Source: Chamaecyparis obtusa
Lineage: Eukaryota; Streptophyta; Pinopsida; Cupressales; Cupressaceae
Direction: 5' to 3'
Length of the DNA: 64,000 bases
Assembly: GCA_027943335.1 (NCBI GenBank)
Contig: BSBK01000522.1
Location: 62,001-126,000, forward strand
Below, in pieces: positions 9,864 through 22,500 of this stretch. The notes beneath the pieces are model-generated. The model made no database searches and was not told the origin of the DNA. It saw only the letters and a program-made list of their open reading frames with translations. Positions within the stretch are counted from its first letter, which is position 1. Every line of letters begins with the position of its first letter. The position numbers and the translations under genes are program-made.

Positions 9864-12800
9864 GATACAATGTAATTTTGATTGTTGTCTCAAAGAATTT
9901 ATGATTAGGTCCTACCCTAGCATGCACCAACAACAACAAGTGTATTTTGTGCCCCCTCGAGAGATTGTTTGTGCAAGGCATGAATGATCTCTTGAAAGAA
10001 CATGAAAACTATTAGATGAAATAATGAAAGAGAAGAATAGTTAGTAAGAAGTGAAGACTTGTAGATGATGATGAGTGTTTGATCAACATTGGATACATAG
10101 ATTGTTAACAAGAATAATGTCTAGTTAACAACCAAATATAAAACATGGAATGCTTCACTCCATCCTAGGATTCCTTAGAGTCGAGGTATGTGCAGCATAT
10201 CAAAATCAAATGTATCTATTGTGATACACATCACAATTAGACACTTGATAGATATGTGAAGACTCTTATCACAAACACCCCATGCATAGTTACCCTAGAA
10301 CTTTATAAAAAAACACCTCATACAACAAATAAAGAAAACAAGATTATGATCTATCATGGCCACTCCCACCACTCAGTGGTATCCTTGAGGAGTATAGGAA
10401 CACAATCATGAAAGATAAATCAATAATAGACTGTCATGACTGAATTTGTCAACAACCCTACTGATTATTGTTTGGATTGATGTTGATGTTTGATGTAGAT
10501 GTGTCTAGTTTTAGAAATGGACTGCCTATACAAGACCAATTTGTCTACTTTTGAGTGTACCTATCATTGTATAAGATGATCATTTGATTGATTGCTGATA
10601 GATTGGATTGTTGACAAAGAAGGGTCTCATGAGTCCATTGCTGATTTACAAAGCTCATTGTTTTAATACAATATTTGATGTTTGTTCGTCACTTTCTACT
10701 TGTTGTGAGAGAGATAAGTTTATTGCAAGGATTTTGACATGTTTTAATTTTTTTTGTTGACCCATTGTATGATTCATATGTTTGGAGTCAAGGTATGTGT
10801 GATGTATTACATAAGTGAAGACCCTTATCACAAACACCCCAAACATGGTCACCTAGATGAATGTTTTTATGTTTTTCAATTTTTTGGTTTATTTTAGGAT
10901 CTTTTACAATGTTTTTTAAATTATTTTTTTCAAGACATTTTGTGAAATTTTTAATGATTTTTTTCAAGACGTTATCTAAATGTTTTTGGAATATTTTTTT
11001 CAGGACTTTATTTGGATGTTTTTAGATTTTTTTCAGGAATTTATGCTCTGTTTATGGATTTTTTAGGACTTCATCTGAATGTTTTTGATTTTTATCACAA
11101 CATTTTTGCAATTGTTATGGATTTTTTTAGGACCTCAATATTTTAATTTTGAGCAAGATTTATTGAATTTCCTCCAATGTCTAGCAAGGTAAGGCATTTA
11201 AGAATTACTGGATGAACAGGTAGATGGATGAAGGCCAAAGGTTTCTTAGTATGTCTTGAAACTATTAGGATGTCAAGGACTATCCAACAATGAGGTAATA
11301 TGTTTTTTTCTAGGCTAAGGGAATGACAAGATTGGGTAATGATATGGTGCATTAATTGGTATGTGGTTTACAAGAGTGAACATGTCAAGAGGATGTTGAA
11401 AACATGTTTGGAAGTTTATGTCCTCATTTTATATCAACACTAATAGAGGGATTTGGATAGGGCAATGATGGGATATGAATAAGATAAGAAATATCAAGAA
11501 TGGACAAAAGATAAGGTATATAGATTGAATGCTGTGATAAGATAGGCAATATGGACCAAATGGATGTGGATAAGATAAGGGATATGGACCAAAGAGATGT
11601 AGATAGGATAAGAGATATAGGCCAAATGGATGTGGACGGCATGAAGTAGATAAGACATGTGATGCTTCTAAGGAGATCACTAGCCTTGTTAAGATCAAAG
11701 TTGGGAAAAAGGGAATATGGATGCTAATAAGATAAGGGACATAGGATAATGGAGGGAATGAAAGGGATATGATATGATAGGAAAACATGGATGGAAATTT
11801 CCCTCAAGTATGGAATGCAAGAAGTTCATAAATGACGCATGACACATGTTTGCCAATTTGTAGGGTAATGACAAAGGGAGATGAAATGGATGGTTGGATG
11901 AAGTGGGATAATAGTTTATGCAAAGGATTGGATGGGATGGGATGGATGGAAGGATATAATATATGAGTCAAATAATAGATAGGGTATTGGAAGACTTGTG
12001 GAGGATTAGATGGAAAGGGTGACAAGGTCGACATTGGAACACACCTTGAAGGGTGGTGGAGTAATGGAGGAAAAGTAGATTTGGAAGCTTTAGATTTTGA
12101 TGGAGAAGTGAATTTTGATTTTGATTTTGGGAGATAAGGACCCAAAATGGATTTGGAAGGTGGACAAAATTTAGACAGAGGGATAGAAACTTTGGATGCC
12201 AACTTGGATTTTTCTTTGGGACATTGTGCTTCAAGAAGCTGCTTGGGAATCCACATGGATTTTGATTTTTAATTATTTTGTGGGTCCTTGAAACACATTG
12301 TTTTTACAAGAGATTTAGGAACCCATAATTCTTTTGAATTTTTTTTTTCTCAAGGGGATTTTATGGCCTTTTGGACATTTCTTCCTTTTAGATCATATTT
12401 TTCTTTGTTTTTACATTTTGATTAGAATAGACATGTTGATCCTTGATTGCATGTGGATTTATTAACTTATGGACATTATGCTTGGCATCCAAATTTCTTG
12501 AAAGGTGAATGGAATTCATGGATGGATAAGAATGATATGAAGGATTTTTGGATGGGTGGAAGGTTCTCCAAGACGTCTTCCTTTGCTGATATTCATTTAG
12601 GAAAAGATAAGTGGATTGGGAACCAGTGGATGGAGGAATATATGTACTTAATATGGATGGAAGAGATGAAGGGAAAGGTATACTTTTGGATTTGGATTTG
12701 GAAGGGATTCCAACATCTTGAGGTATGGAACTGAGGCTATGAATGTTAAAATTTTCTTTGATATGAAAGGGTTTTAATATACTTTGTTCATAGAGTTATA

Positions 12801-12959
12801 CCCCTTTGATTTGATATTGCTTTTGACCAATAGGATACTTGCTACAAGATGCGAGTCCATTTTGAGGTAGATATGATATGGAAGAAACAATAGGATCATG
12901 AAGTGGGCTAGATTGGATGGAAGTGAAGGAACCCATTTGACATGTATGAGGCTCACAAA
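9864..12959 (-). pseudogene. Element B interior, 3' part: Ser/Pro-rich decayed frames, no known domain
   Basis: 9864-11400 is AT-rich with no reading frame I trust. From 12256 to 11429 on the minus strand one frame runs about 276 codons with a single stop. It is rich in Ser, Pro, Lys, Ile and Leu (for example PSKSK and LPKSKSK repeats) and resembles low-complexity coding DNA. Similar composition continues toward 12730 in broken frames. No protein family is recognised. It may be a remnant of a gag-like or filler protein of this non-autonomous family. Confidence 0.4.
11540..11640 (+). repeat. 33-bp minisatellite, about three copies
   Basis: The unit GGACCAAATGGATGTGGATA...GGGATAT repeats with a 33-bp period and a few substitutions. 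On the minus strand this encodes a repeated STSIWPISLIL-like peptide, so the period keeps the reading frame. Confidence 0.65.
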
Positions 12960-12964
12960 CAACT
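12960..12964. other. Target-site duplication of element C, left copy
   Basis: CAACT, directly before the TGTTAG of the left LTR. It is repeated exactly at 44305-44309 after ...CCAACA. Confidence 0.9.
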
Positions 12965-15372
12965 TGTTAGCCCATTTTCTTGTCATAGCCAAAATCCAAA
13001 GAAAATGGTCTATTCCTTGCAGAACCCTAAAAAAATGTCATAACCACCTGCAATCTTGTTTTTATTAGTGAAGAAGATCTGTTAGGTTTCATAGCTTGTG
13101 ACCTTGGCCAGGGATAGTTTATGGTGTGTCCAAGCTCTAGTTAAGAGCACATGTGCTAAATTGCAAAAACTAGAAAGATATGGCTACTTGAAGGTCTGAG
13201 AAATAGGGTTTATTCCATGTCCTAGGGCTTCATGAAAATTGTTCAAGTTCAAAAAACCTAGCTTTGTTCTTTTTCCCCGTTACCTTTTCCAACCACTTAA
13301 AGCCCAATTCTTCACATGTTCTATTTCCCATCCTGAGTAGTTAGGTCTCTATTCAGTGACTTGGCAACTAAGTGTGCGCGTGATCTCATGATCCTAACGG
13401 TCAGTGGCTATACATATAGTGACTTGACGAGTGGTTATTCATTCCTTCAGTCACTGAATCTTTGAATGATCCAGTCAAGTATGCTAACATTCAAAGATAG
13501 AATGAGGACCGTCAATGTTGATCTTGATCGATGACTGACACGTGTTCTCGTAATGAGACTCAAGGTTAAGAAAAGATTCAGCGATTCAATGATAGCCACA
13601 GGATGAGGACAGGATCAATGATCAACATGTAATCTTGAGATATAGCTGGAGTTAAGTAAAAGATCTGGTGACTTGGTGAATAAAGGCTGGCGTGTGTTCT
13701 TCTGATGAAATCCCAATTAGTTAAAATGTTTAGTAACTTGGAGATTTCTTTGTTTGCTGAATCGCCAGATAAACAATGAGTTAGGTCCTAGGGTTATGAG
13801 GTATTCGGCTAATCAACAAGGACCACAAGATGAAGACAAATTTGATGATGGTCGCTTGTTCTCTTGATAGAACCCAGGGTTAAAGAAAGACTTGGTGATT
13901 CAGTGAATGCTTTGTTCATGTGATCTCAAGACCAGACCCAGGTTAAGTAAAATATGCCATGACCTAGCGAATACCTTCAGTTGCCAGTTCGCCAGATGAC
14001 TTAGGGTTAAGGAAGCTTGCTGGGGTCAAAGTGGGTCCATTTCTAGGTATTGCCGAGGTGCTCATTTCTGATTGGATGCCGAGATATGATGATGTGGCTG
14101 GGTAATTTTAAAGATCCAAATTGACTGTTACCAAATTATGAAGACCATTTGATGTGCCGGGAAAGAATGAAATCGATGGTCACATTTTAAACTTGTCTGA
14201 TTGACCATTGCCACCAGAAATTTGAAATATTTAAGGGTTTTTTTCAAGTAAAGGACTAGTTATTTAATTCTTGGGTGGCCGATCTACTTGATTTGATCTT
14301 GTCTACTGTCATAGTATGGTCTAGTGGTAATTCTTGTCTGCCGAGGATGTCCATGCTGTGGAAAAATGGGTGAGTCACTCACACCATTTATGATGCAGGT
14401 AAAGCAAACAGAGAGTTAAATGATGCAATTTCCAGTCTCTAAATGTACTAGTCAAGATTTTGGCCATAAATGAAGATCAAATTTGGACCTAATTGCTCCG
14501 AATTTCTTGGCATGTCTTATCTGCATTAATTTGCCTATTCTCCAGATTGATGAAAGTGGTTGAAAACCCTAGTTCTGTCCTAGTCATTCGTAGTTTGTTG
14601 CATCCTGATTTTCAGGGATTCCAAGATGACTAGTGACTACATATAGCAGTCTGATGTATTTTCCAAAGGATGGTGAAATTAGTAATTGAATAGAGAGGGC
14701 TTGGATTTAGGTTTTGGTTCTAGCATTTTGTTATTTTTCAATGTATTGATACTGAAAATTTTAATGAGAATACACTTGAATTCCATCTCATATTTGTGAA
14801 TGTCTTCTTGTTTTGATCTTGGATTATTATATGTTAATGTTGCAAAGCATGTTAATATATGGTTTACAAAGTAAATTGTGAAGTTTGTTCTTGAGTTCCT
14901 TCAAGGAAGGATTAAATTCTTAATGATAGATTCAGAGAATTCATGGTTTAGTGAGAATTTGATGTCCAAGTGTGAGAGTGAGAGGAATAATAGGCAAAGC
15001 ACTTATTCTGGATTTAAATGTGTTTGAGTTAAGTTTTCTATTGAGGTATATTGCATTTGACTTTGTGCCCTAGGATAAGACACTGGTCTGTTCTCAGGAA
15101 GCAATTATTCATCATCAATCAATCTATAAATGATAAAATCTTTAAATCAATGTGTCAAGGACATTAATGCTTAATATTTTTTGATTCCTTTAAGAAGTGA
15201 ATCCAAGGTATACCTGCTTGAGCATTAAAGCTCAAAGTGTAGGAGGACTAATATCCTAGTCCTTGTTAATTGGCCCTTTTTCTTATCAAATTTGGAGTGG
15301 GTTACAAGAGTTAGAGACATTTTTTTGTCAATCATATTATAAATTTGCAAGTAGAAAGAAAAGGAACCAACA
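12965..15372 (+). mobile_element. 5' LTR of element C
   Basis: 2408 bp, TGTTAGCCC...GGAACCAACA, with TGTT/AACA terminal inverted bases. Collinear with 41977-44304. It has about 80 bp (around 14115-14200) that the right LTR lacks. No coding content was found. Confidence 0.93.
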
Positions 15373-15375
15373 AAA

Positions 15376-15395
15376 TGGTGACTCTACTGGGGACT
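15376..15395 (+). other. Primer-binding site of element C
   Basis: TGGTGACTCTACTGGGGACT follows the LTR end by three bases. It resembles the TGGCGACTCxxCTGGGGA primer sites of plant Tat/Athila-type gypsy elements (from memory; the matching tRNA was not checked). Confidence 0.75.
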
Positions 15396-15496
15396 AGAAC
15401 AATATAAGCTTCTCAAGGTTTGTTTCTTAAAATTTCCCATAAAAAGTGGGTGGTGACTCAAAGGGTTAGAACCAGTGTGTATACAAGTCACAAACC

Positions 15497-17550
15497 ATGG
15501 ATAAAAGAAGATATACTAGGTCTTTTGTTAAGAAGCATCCAGAGGTTACTCTAGAAGAGTTGCCTAGATCAAGAAAGAAAAGTTGGATTAGAAGAGATGG
15601 AGAATCTACTAGTGCCCCTGTAAGAGAACAAAATAATGCTAGAAATAGGACACAACATACATCTCCTAATGAGGATGAATCACAGTATAAAGGTTCTAAA
15701 TCTAATAGTGGTCTCTCTGGAGATAATTTTTATGATACCCTAGAAGTATTATTTCAAGATAAAGTCTCATTACCTGTAGATCAGAATGTGCAGGCAAGAG
15801 AAAGGGGTTTTGGATGATATTTTCATCCAGATGAGTACATATTTAGAAAGAAACCCATGGAACCAAGACGGGTCCATTTCCCATATCAAAGTCTCACTGA
15901 TATGGATGTATCATCAAGCTCTTAAGATGTTATGATAAAACCAAATGATTTGGGTGCATTGAGGTTACAATTAGTAGATAAAGATGCAATATAAAAAAGG
16001 TTGCAAAAGGAAAGAGAGGCTGAGACTATAAATGCATTAATAGAGAGAGACTCCCTACTTAGAAAAATTAATGAATTAAAGGAGAGAAACAAAATATTTG
16101 CCTTTGCTCCTAAATTCTTGCAGCCTAATCTCTTTGACCTTCTTTCTTTGAGAAGTGAGAAGGAATGTTTGTTGCAGGACCATGCGTTTGAACAAGAGGG
16201 CCCTGTGATTAGATAAGTCCAAAGTTATGCTTCTCAGCCTAAAGATAAAAATGAAAGTGAAACTACTAGACCTACTACTATTGTTAATTAAAAGGGAAAG
16301 AAAAAGATGGTTGGGATTCAAATAAATGAGCCTGTGGCAAGACCGAAAGTCCCACCACCCATTTCAAGTGAAAATATAGAGATGGAGAAGAAAAGGAAGG
16401 AAAGAGATGATCTAGCAAGGGAATTGGAGAAGGTTGAAGTTGAAGCCTCTATTGCAGAAATAAGAAGGAAGATCTAGTTCTTGAAGGATTCATCTACAAA
16501 CACCCTTGGACCCTCTACTATTGAAATAGGTTGCCATCTACAACTTCTAATACTATTCCACTTGGTAATGTTACTACTCATAATCCACTTTCTACTTCAT
16601 CTACCAAATTAAATGTTGACCCTAAAAAACAATCAAGTGTACAAGTAGGTGGAAATATAGATGTGAATGCTGGTCCCAGTGTAAATACAGGTCTATGTTT
16701 TCAAAGAAGACCTATGCAATTAGAGGGGTATAGGAAAATTAGCTTTTATGGAATACCAAGTTACCCAAATGCTTTACCAAATGATATAAGAGATAAAGTA
16801 ACCAATTTTTTTGGTAATAATACCATTAGTTGTGAAGAACACCTTAGGTTATTTGTTGATATGTTAAATGACTATGAAATTGAGCATGAGGATGTACTAG
16901 TCATGAAACTATTTGTTCAGTCTTTGGTGGAAGATGCTAGAGACTGGTTCAAAAGACTCCCTGACCATTGTATTGAAACATGTGATGCTTTTGAAAAATA
17001 CTTCAAGGAGAAATATGGTGATAAGCCTAATGTCAGTTTCATGCTAAATGAATTTAACACCATAAGGAAGAATCATAATGAGTCTGCAGCTGAGTTCAAC
17101 ATGAGATTTCAGAAGGGTATGCATAAGTTGTTTCAAGTTATGAGATTAGATGATAATATCTGTTTGACCACATACTTCAATGCTTTTGATGGCAAGATGA
17201 GATACTTACTAAGAGACAAAGAACCTAGAACTCTCAGGGATGCCTTTAGAATTGTTATCAACATTGAGAATAATACAAAAATATTTGGAAAATTGGGTGG
17301 TAAAAGAGATGATCCTAAGTTTTTTGGGGACAAAAAATATAAAAGGGATAATGAAAAAAATGTTGGAAATAATAAGCAAGAAGAGGACAAGTTGGACAAA
17401 GTGCTGAATGCACTGAAGGACTTGAAAGCACCTAGTAATAGAAATGATAAGGTTTCTATTGCAGAAAAGCCTCACTTCAATAATAACTTCAGTAGGCAAA
17501 ATAGGCTGTAAAATTACCCTTACAACACCCAATGGAAGGATGAAAAACCT
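15497..17550 (+). pseudogene. Element C gag, first part
   Basis: Starts with ATG at 15497 and a basic N-terminus (MDKRRYTRSF). There is a charged coiled-coil-like stretch near 16000-16100 and another near 16380-16480, with several stops, then a well-kept gag core at 16690-17510: ..ISFYGIPSYP, MKLFVQSLVEDARDWFKRLP, FMLNEFNTIRKNHNESAAEFNMRF, all typical of the gypsy Retrotrans_gag domain. The core is open for 326 codons (16531-17511). A Lys/Asp-rich tail leads into WKDEKPIF, where copia element D interrupts. The frame resumes at 25344. Confidence 0.85.
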
Positions 17551-17555
17551 ATTTT

Positions 17556-19045
17556 TGTTAGAATAACTAAGAGGGGGGTGAATCAGTTATCCACAGTCCC
17601 AATCACAAAATGTAAATCCAAAATTTTTTTACTAAAACTTCTGCAGCTCGGTAACATAAAATAGTATTCTGTCTGTGCTTTTACCGATTACCAGTTAATA
17701 ACATATAGTGATTACCGATCAAATACAATATGCAACATGTAAAGTATGATAACAAACAATTATCACAGTCAACACATAACACAAGAGATTTAACGTGGAA
17801 ACCTTGTAAAGGGAAAAACCACTTGGGACCGACAACCCAAAAATTGTTCACTCTTTTAAAGTGAGGTCGGTGAAGACCCAACCCTGTTAAAGGTTACAAA
17901 CACACTGTGAGGTGTGACCTTGTTAGAGGATTTTAGACCAACCGTTATCATCCAACCAACATTCACTATGGGGTTGACAGGATAACAAATGTACACTCTA
18001 TGAATGACATTACAAGACTTTCTAGTCCACTCTGTTAAGAGATTTATTTGTTTACAATGGTTAAAATGTAACAATAGCTGATCTGATTACAAAACAACTT
18101 CAATTGCAGATTATCAGATCTATATTAAGCTCATTCAAATCCTCTGATGAATATATCAATTCTGTTTAAATAAATATTCAGTAACTTACTGTCGCTCAGT
18201 TATAGCTTTCTGATGCTCGATAATTTCTGTAGTTCAGTTCTCCTTAACCAGTCTAATCAGGCATGCATGAAGCTTGTTCACATGATATCTCTACAATCTC
18301 CTTCTTTTGGCATGATTTCATCATGAAATCCTAGTCTCTTAAATAGACAAGTAAATCATTTTAATTCCATCCATCAGATTTTGCCGCTTAATCTCCTTTG
18401 TTGATTTTGCCACTTAAACCTTCCTCGGATGATGTGTTAGTAACACATTTTATTTCAATCCCTTAGATCTTCTTCAAATTATGTTAGCCGTTGATCTTCG
18501 TAATAAACATTATCTTCAACTCTAATTACGGAGTACTTTACAACTCATCAACTTCCATCAGCTAAACTAGTCATTTAGTTATTTTCTCTTACTCAGTTAA
18601 CAAAGAAATGCGTCAGTGAACACAAGCTTAGTTTATACTATGTTCGGTATACACTACACTGCATCGGTGTATACTGAAATACTTCTTTAACCAACCACAC
18701 TGCTTTGTGCATTTTTCTCTATCCTTCATCATAGATGAATGCAACATAATCAAGTCAATAACATAAGGTCATAGACTCATTCATAAGCTACCTAATGTAT
18801 TCCTTATCCTCATCTATCATATCCATCTTCCTCATGTAGATATATCTGTTCTTCATCTCTTTTCTTCTTCTTTCTACAGATGTTTGGGTATAGTAACTTA
18901 CAAGATAAGTATTATCAAAACTAGTTGACATCAATGACCACATATTACTGATTTAATCATCTTACATATCTAATCAGTAACTTAGTGATCTAAAATCATA
19001 GATCTTCAAGTCATACAATTTATTCAAATCAGTTGTAGTTCATCA
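17556..19045 (-). mobile_element. Left LTR of element D (its 3' LTR)
   Basis: About 1.49 kb, plus-strand TGTTAGAATAAC...GTTCATCA. It carries the terminal hairpin with a short G run (6 G). Inserted DNA is not seen; it differs from the right LTR by point changes and by G-run length. Confidence 0.93.
17563..17590 (-). other. LTR-terminal hairpin of element D, left LTR copy
   Basis: Plus-strand arms ATAACTAA and TCAGTTAT flank a GAGGGGGGTGAA loop. One arm base is changed compared with the right LTR. Confidence 0.6.
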
Positions 19046-19057
19046 ATCTCTCCCTTT
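19046..19057 (-). other. Polypurine tract of element D
   Basis: Minus-strand AAAGGGAGAGAT lies directly before the LTR start TGATGAAC. The region 19058-19571 between it and the end of the polyprotein is untranslated and holds another similar purine-rich motif near 19340-19352. Confidence 0.75.
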
Positions 19058-19571
19058 GGCATTGATGGCAACACAAGCAATATGAAATATGCCATACACA
19101 TACCAAACATGTATTCTACAACTCTATCAACAAATTTTGTAACTCGGTACAAGCTCTCCCTAGCTTAATATGTTTAATCATTACATTACATAAAAGCATT
19201 TGCAAGTGCAGACTAACTTCTGCAGATATGATCTTGTCAGCTCGCAAGTTTTCTTCTATTCTTAGTAACTGATCTTCAATGATCTCCCTTTTCTGTATCT
19301 CCCTCCCTTTGTCTTTGGCTTCATATTCTTCATATTGATCTCTCTCCCTTTGATAGCAATGCCAAAGAGCAATAAAAAAATATGGCTATGTAGTAGCCAT
19401 GCAACTCTCTATTGTTTGGTGCATTCTCTGTATCTGGGTATATTGATGTGCAAATCTATTCTAGTACTTCAACCTTTCACAACCTTAGACAGAAATCCAA
19501 AGTGTGAACTCTGCTGCATCAACATGTATGATCTTCTGATAAGATTAGGCCGATGCAACCTCCATATCACC

Positions 19572-22500
19572 TTAGTGACCGGTAGACTGGGGACGGACCC
19601 CAAGTCTAGTCCTCAAGTATTCATATGTATTCTTCGGTAGAGGCTTTATAAATATGTCAACAAGTTGTTCTTTTGATGCAACAAATTCTAGCTTCACTTG
19701 CTTCTCTTGTACTTGTTCCCTTAAGTAGTGATACTTAATAGATATGTGCTTTGTTTTAGAGTGCATCACTAGATTCTTTGAAATATTAATAGCACTAGTG
19801 TTGTCACAATATATAATCACCAGCTTAGTGATTACCTCATTCATACCTTCCAACACTTGCTTGATATAACAAATATTTGAACAGTTAGTAGTAGCAACAA
19901 CATACTCTACTTCAGCTGTAGACTGGGAAATGCAAGACTGTTTCTTACTTGTCCATGTAACAAGTCTTTCACCAAAGAAGAATGCTCCTTCAGTGGTACT
20001 CTTTCTATCATCCACATTTCCAACCCAATCAACATCAGTGTATACCTTAAGTTCAAACTTGTCTTTCTTAGGATACCATAGTCCATAATCTTCAATTTTC
20101 TTCAAGTATATTAAGATTCTCTTTGTAGCAACCATGTGTGACTCTCTAGGGTTTGCAGAAAATCTAGCAACTATTCCAATAGCATATGCTATATTAGGTC
20201 TACTGTGAACTACATACATTAACTTACCAATCATGGATCGGTACAGTGTCTAGTTTACCTCAGTAGTTCCATCTTCTTTAGTCAGTTTACATCCAATAGG
20301 CATTGGTGTTCCCACAAGTTTAGCATCTTCCATGCCAAATGTCTTCAATACTTCCTTTATATATTTAGATTATGTGATGAATATACCATCATTTTGCTGA
20401 ATCACTTGTAAGCCTAGAAAGAACTTAATCTCTCCAAACATAGAAATTTGAAATTCACTTTTCATTTCATCAACAAATGACTTACAAATGTGATCTTGTC
20501 CTCCAAATATTATGTCATCCACAAATATCTCAACAATCAAGATAGTATCATTAGAATTTCCTTTCATGTATATATTAGTATTCTCACTGGTTCTAACAAA
20601 TCCAATACTCAACAAATGGTTATGCAGCCTCTCATACCAGGCTCTCAGTGCTTGCTTTAAACCATATAAAGCTTTATGTAATCTACATACCATATCTTTG
20701 TTGTCTGGATCAACGAACCCTTCAGGTTGTTCTATGTAGACTTCTTCTTCAAGTATCCCATTTAGAAAAGTAGATTTAACATCCATTTGGTAAACTTTGA
20801 ACTTTTTGTGTGAAGCATATGCAAGTAACATTCTGACTCCTTCTAATCTAGCAACAGGTGCAAAAGTCTCACCATAATCTATTCCTTCCTCCTGTGCATA
20901 TCCCTTGCATACTAACCTAGCTTTGTTCCTTGTTACCTCTCCATTCTCATTAAGCTTGTTTCTAAATATCCACTTAGTACTGATAACATTCTTGTCCTTA
21001 GGTCTAGGTACTAAACTCTAGGTTTTGTTCTTCTCTATCTGTTCTATTTCCTCTTTCATTGCATTAAGCCATTCATCATTTTCTAATGCAATTTTTACAT
21101 TCTTCAGTTCATATTCACAAACTAGACATGTACCTTGTCTTGCTTTACTTCTTGTTTGCATGCTAGCTTGTTTGTCTCCAATGATTTGTGTCTCAGGATG
21201 ATGTCTTCTGACAAATCTTGCTAGTATATGATCTCTTCTTCCTTGTTCATCCTATGTAGGTTCATTTGCCTGCTCGGTAGGTGCTTCCTGCTCGTTAGTT
21301 TCTTTTTCCTATTCCTTGGTATTTTTTTCCTACTGATCGGTTGTCACTATCTGTTGTGTTGGTAGGTACTCTGGTTGTTCAATGTAGGTGAATCTATCAT
21401 AGTCTTCCGGTGCCTTTGTGCTTTCTTCTGCATTATTATCATCAAAATCATCAACCTGAACATTAGTACTTTCAATTATTTTATTAGTTACTTTGTTAAG
21501 ACACTTGTATGCTTTACTTTTAGTGGAATATCCCAGAAATATCCCTTCATCACCTTTTGAGTCAAACTTCCCATTTCTTTCATCTTTTAGAATAAAGCAT
21601 TTACTTCCAAAAACTCTAAAATAACTTACAGTGGGTTTGTGACCAAACCATAACTCATAGGGTGTCTTATTAGTGTCATTCTTTAGTTGTACTTAGTTTA
21701 GAACATAAACAACTATGATAACTAATTCTCTCCAGTATATTTGAGCAACATTCTTTTGTAACCTCAGTGTTCTCGCACAATCAACTATTGACCTATTCCT
21801 CCTTTTAGCTATTCCATTTTGTTGAGGTGTCCTTGGTGTAGAGACCTATCTTTTAATACCATGCTCATTACAAAAGTTAGTAAATTCATCAGAAATAAAT
21901 TCACCACCTCGGTCAGATCTTAAGCATTTCAATTCTTTACCAGTCTCTTTCTCAACTTTTGCTTTATACCACTTGAACATGTTAAATGCCTCTAATTTTT
22001 CTTTCAAGAACATGACTATCATTAATCTAGTATAATCATCAACAAAAAGAATAAAATATCTATCTCCATAGTAACTTTGAGTTCTCATAGGACCATATAG
22101 GTCGGTATGCACTAACTCAAGTAATTTCTTTGTTGAATAATCTTTTCTTTTGAAACTAGATTTTGTCATTTTACCTTTCTGACATTCATGACACATAACA
22201 TGATCAGGCTTAGATAAGTTAGGCAAACCTCTAACCTTTTTCTTTTTACTGATCTTAATCATGTTATCAAAATTCACATGACATAACCTTTTATGCCACA
22301 ACCATGCATCTTCATCTTTCATCATTAAACAAGAAGAATGATTATTATCAAGATAAAACAAATTACCTCTCGATTGTGTTCCAATTCCAATAAGTCTTCC
22401 TCCATCATCAAATATCTTCACTTTCTTTCTCTCAAAAGAAACTCGGTGGACTGAATTGTTCAGCTGTGCCACACTTAGCAAATTATAGTTTAGACCTTTT

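Noticed and set aside
12447..12734. Plus-strand 95-codon frame rich in Trp, Met and Asp
   Set aside because: It is the antisense of the Ser/Pro-rich minus-strand sequence of element B (TGGATGG/CCATCCA words). No domain, and composition explained by the other strand.
19046..19080. Conserved block shared by elements D and F next to the LTR (TTTGGCATTGATGGCAACA)
   Set aside because: This is the well-known polypurine tract neighbourhood of plant copia elements, not a new motif.
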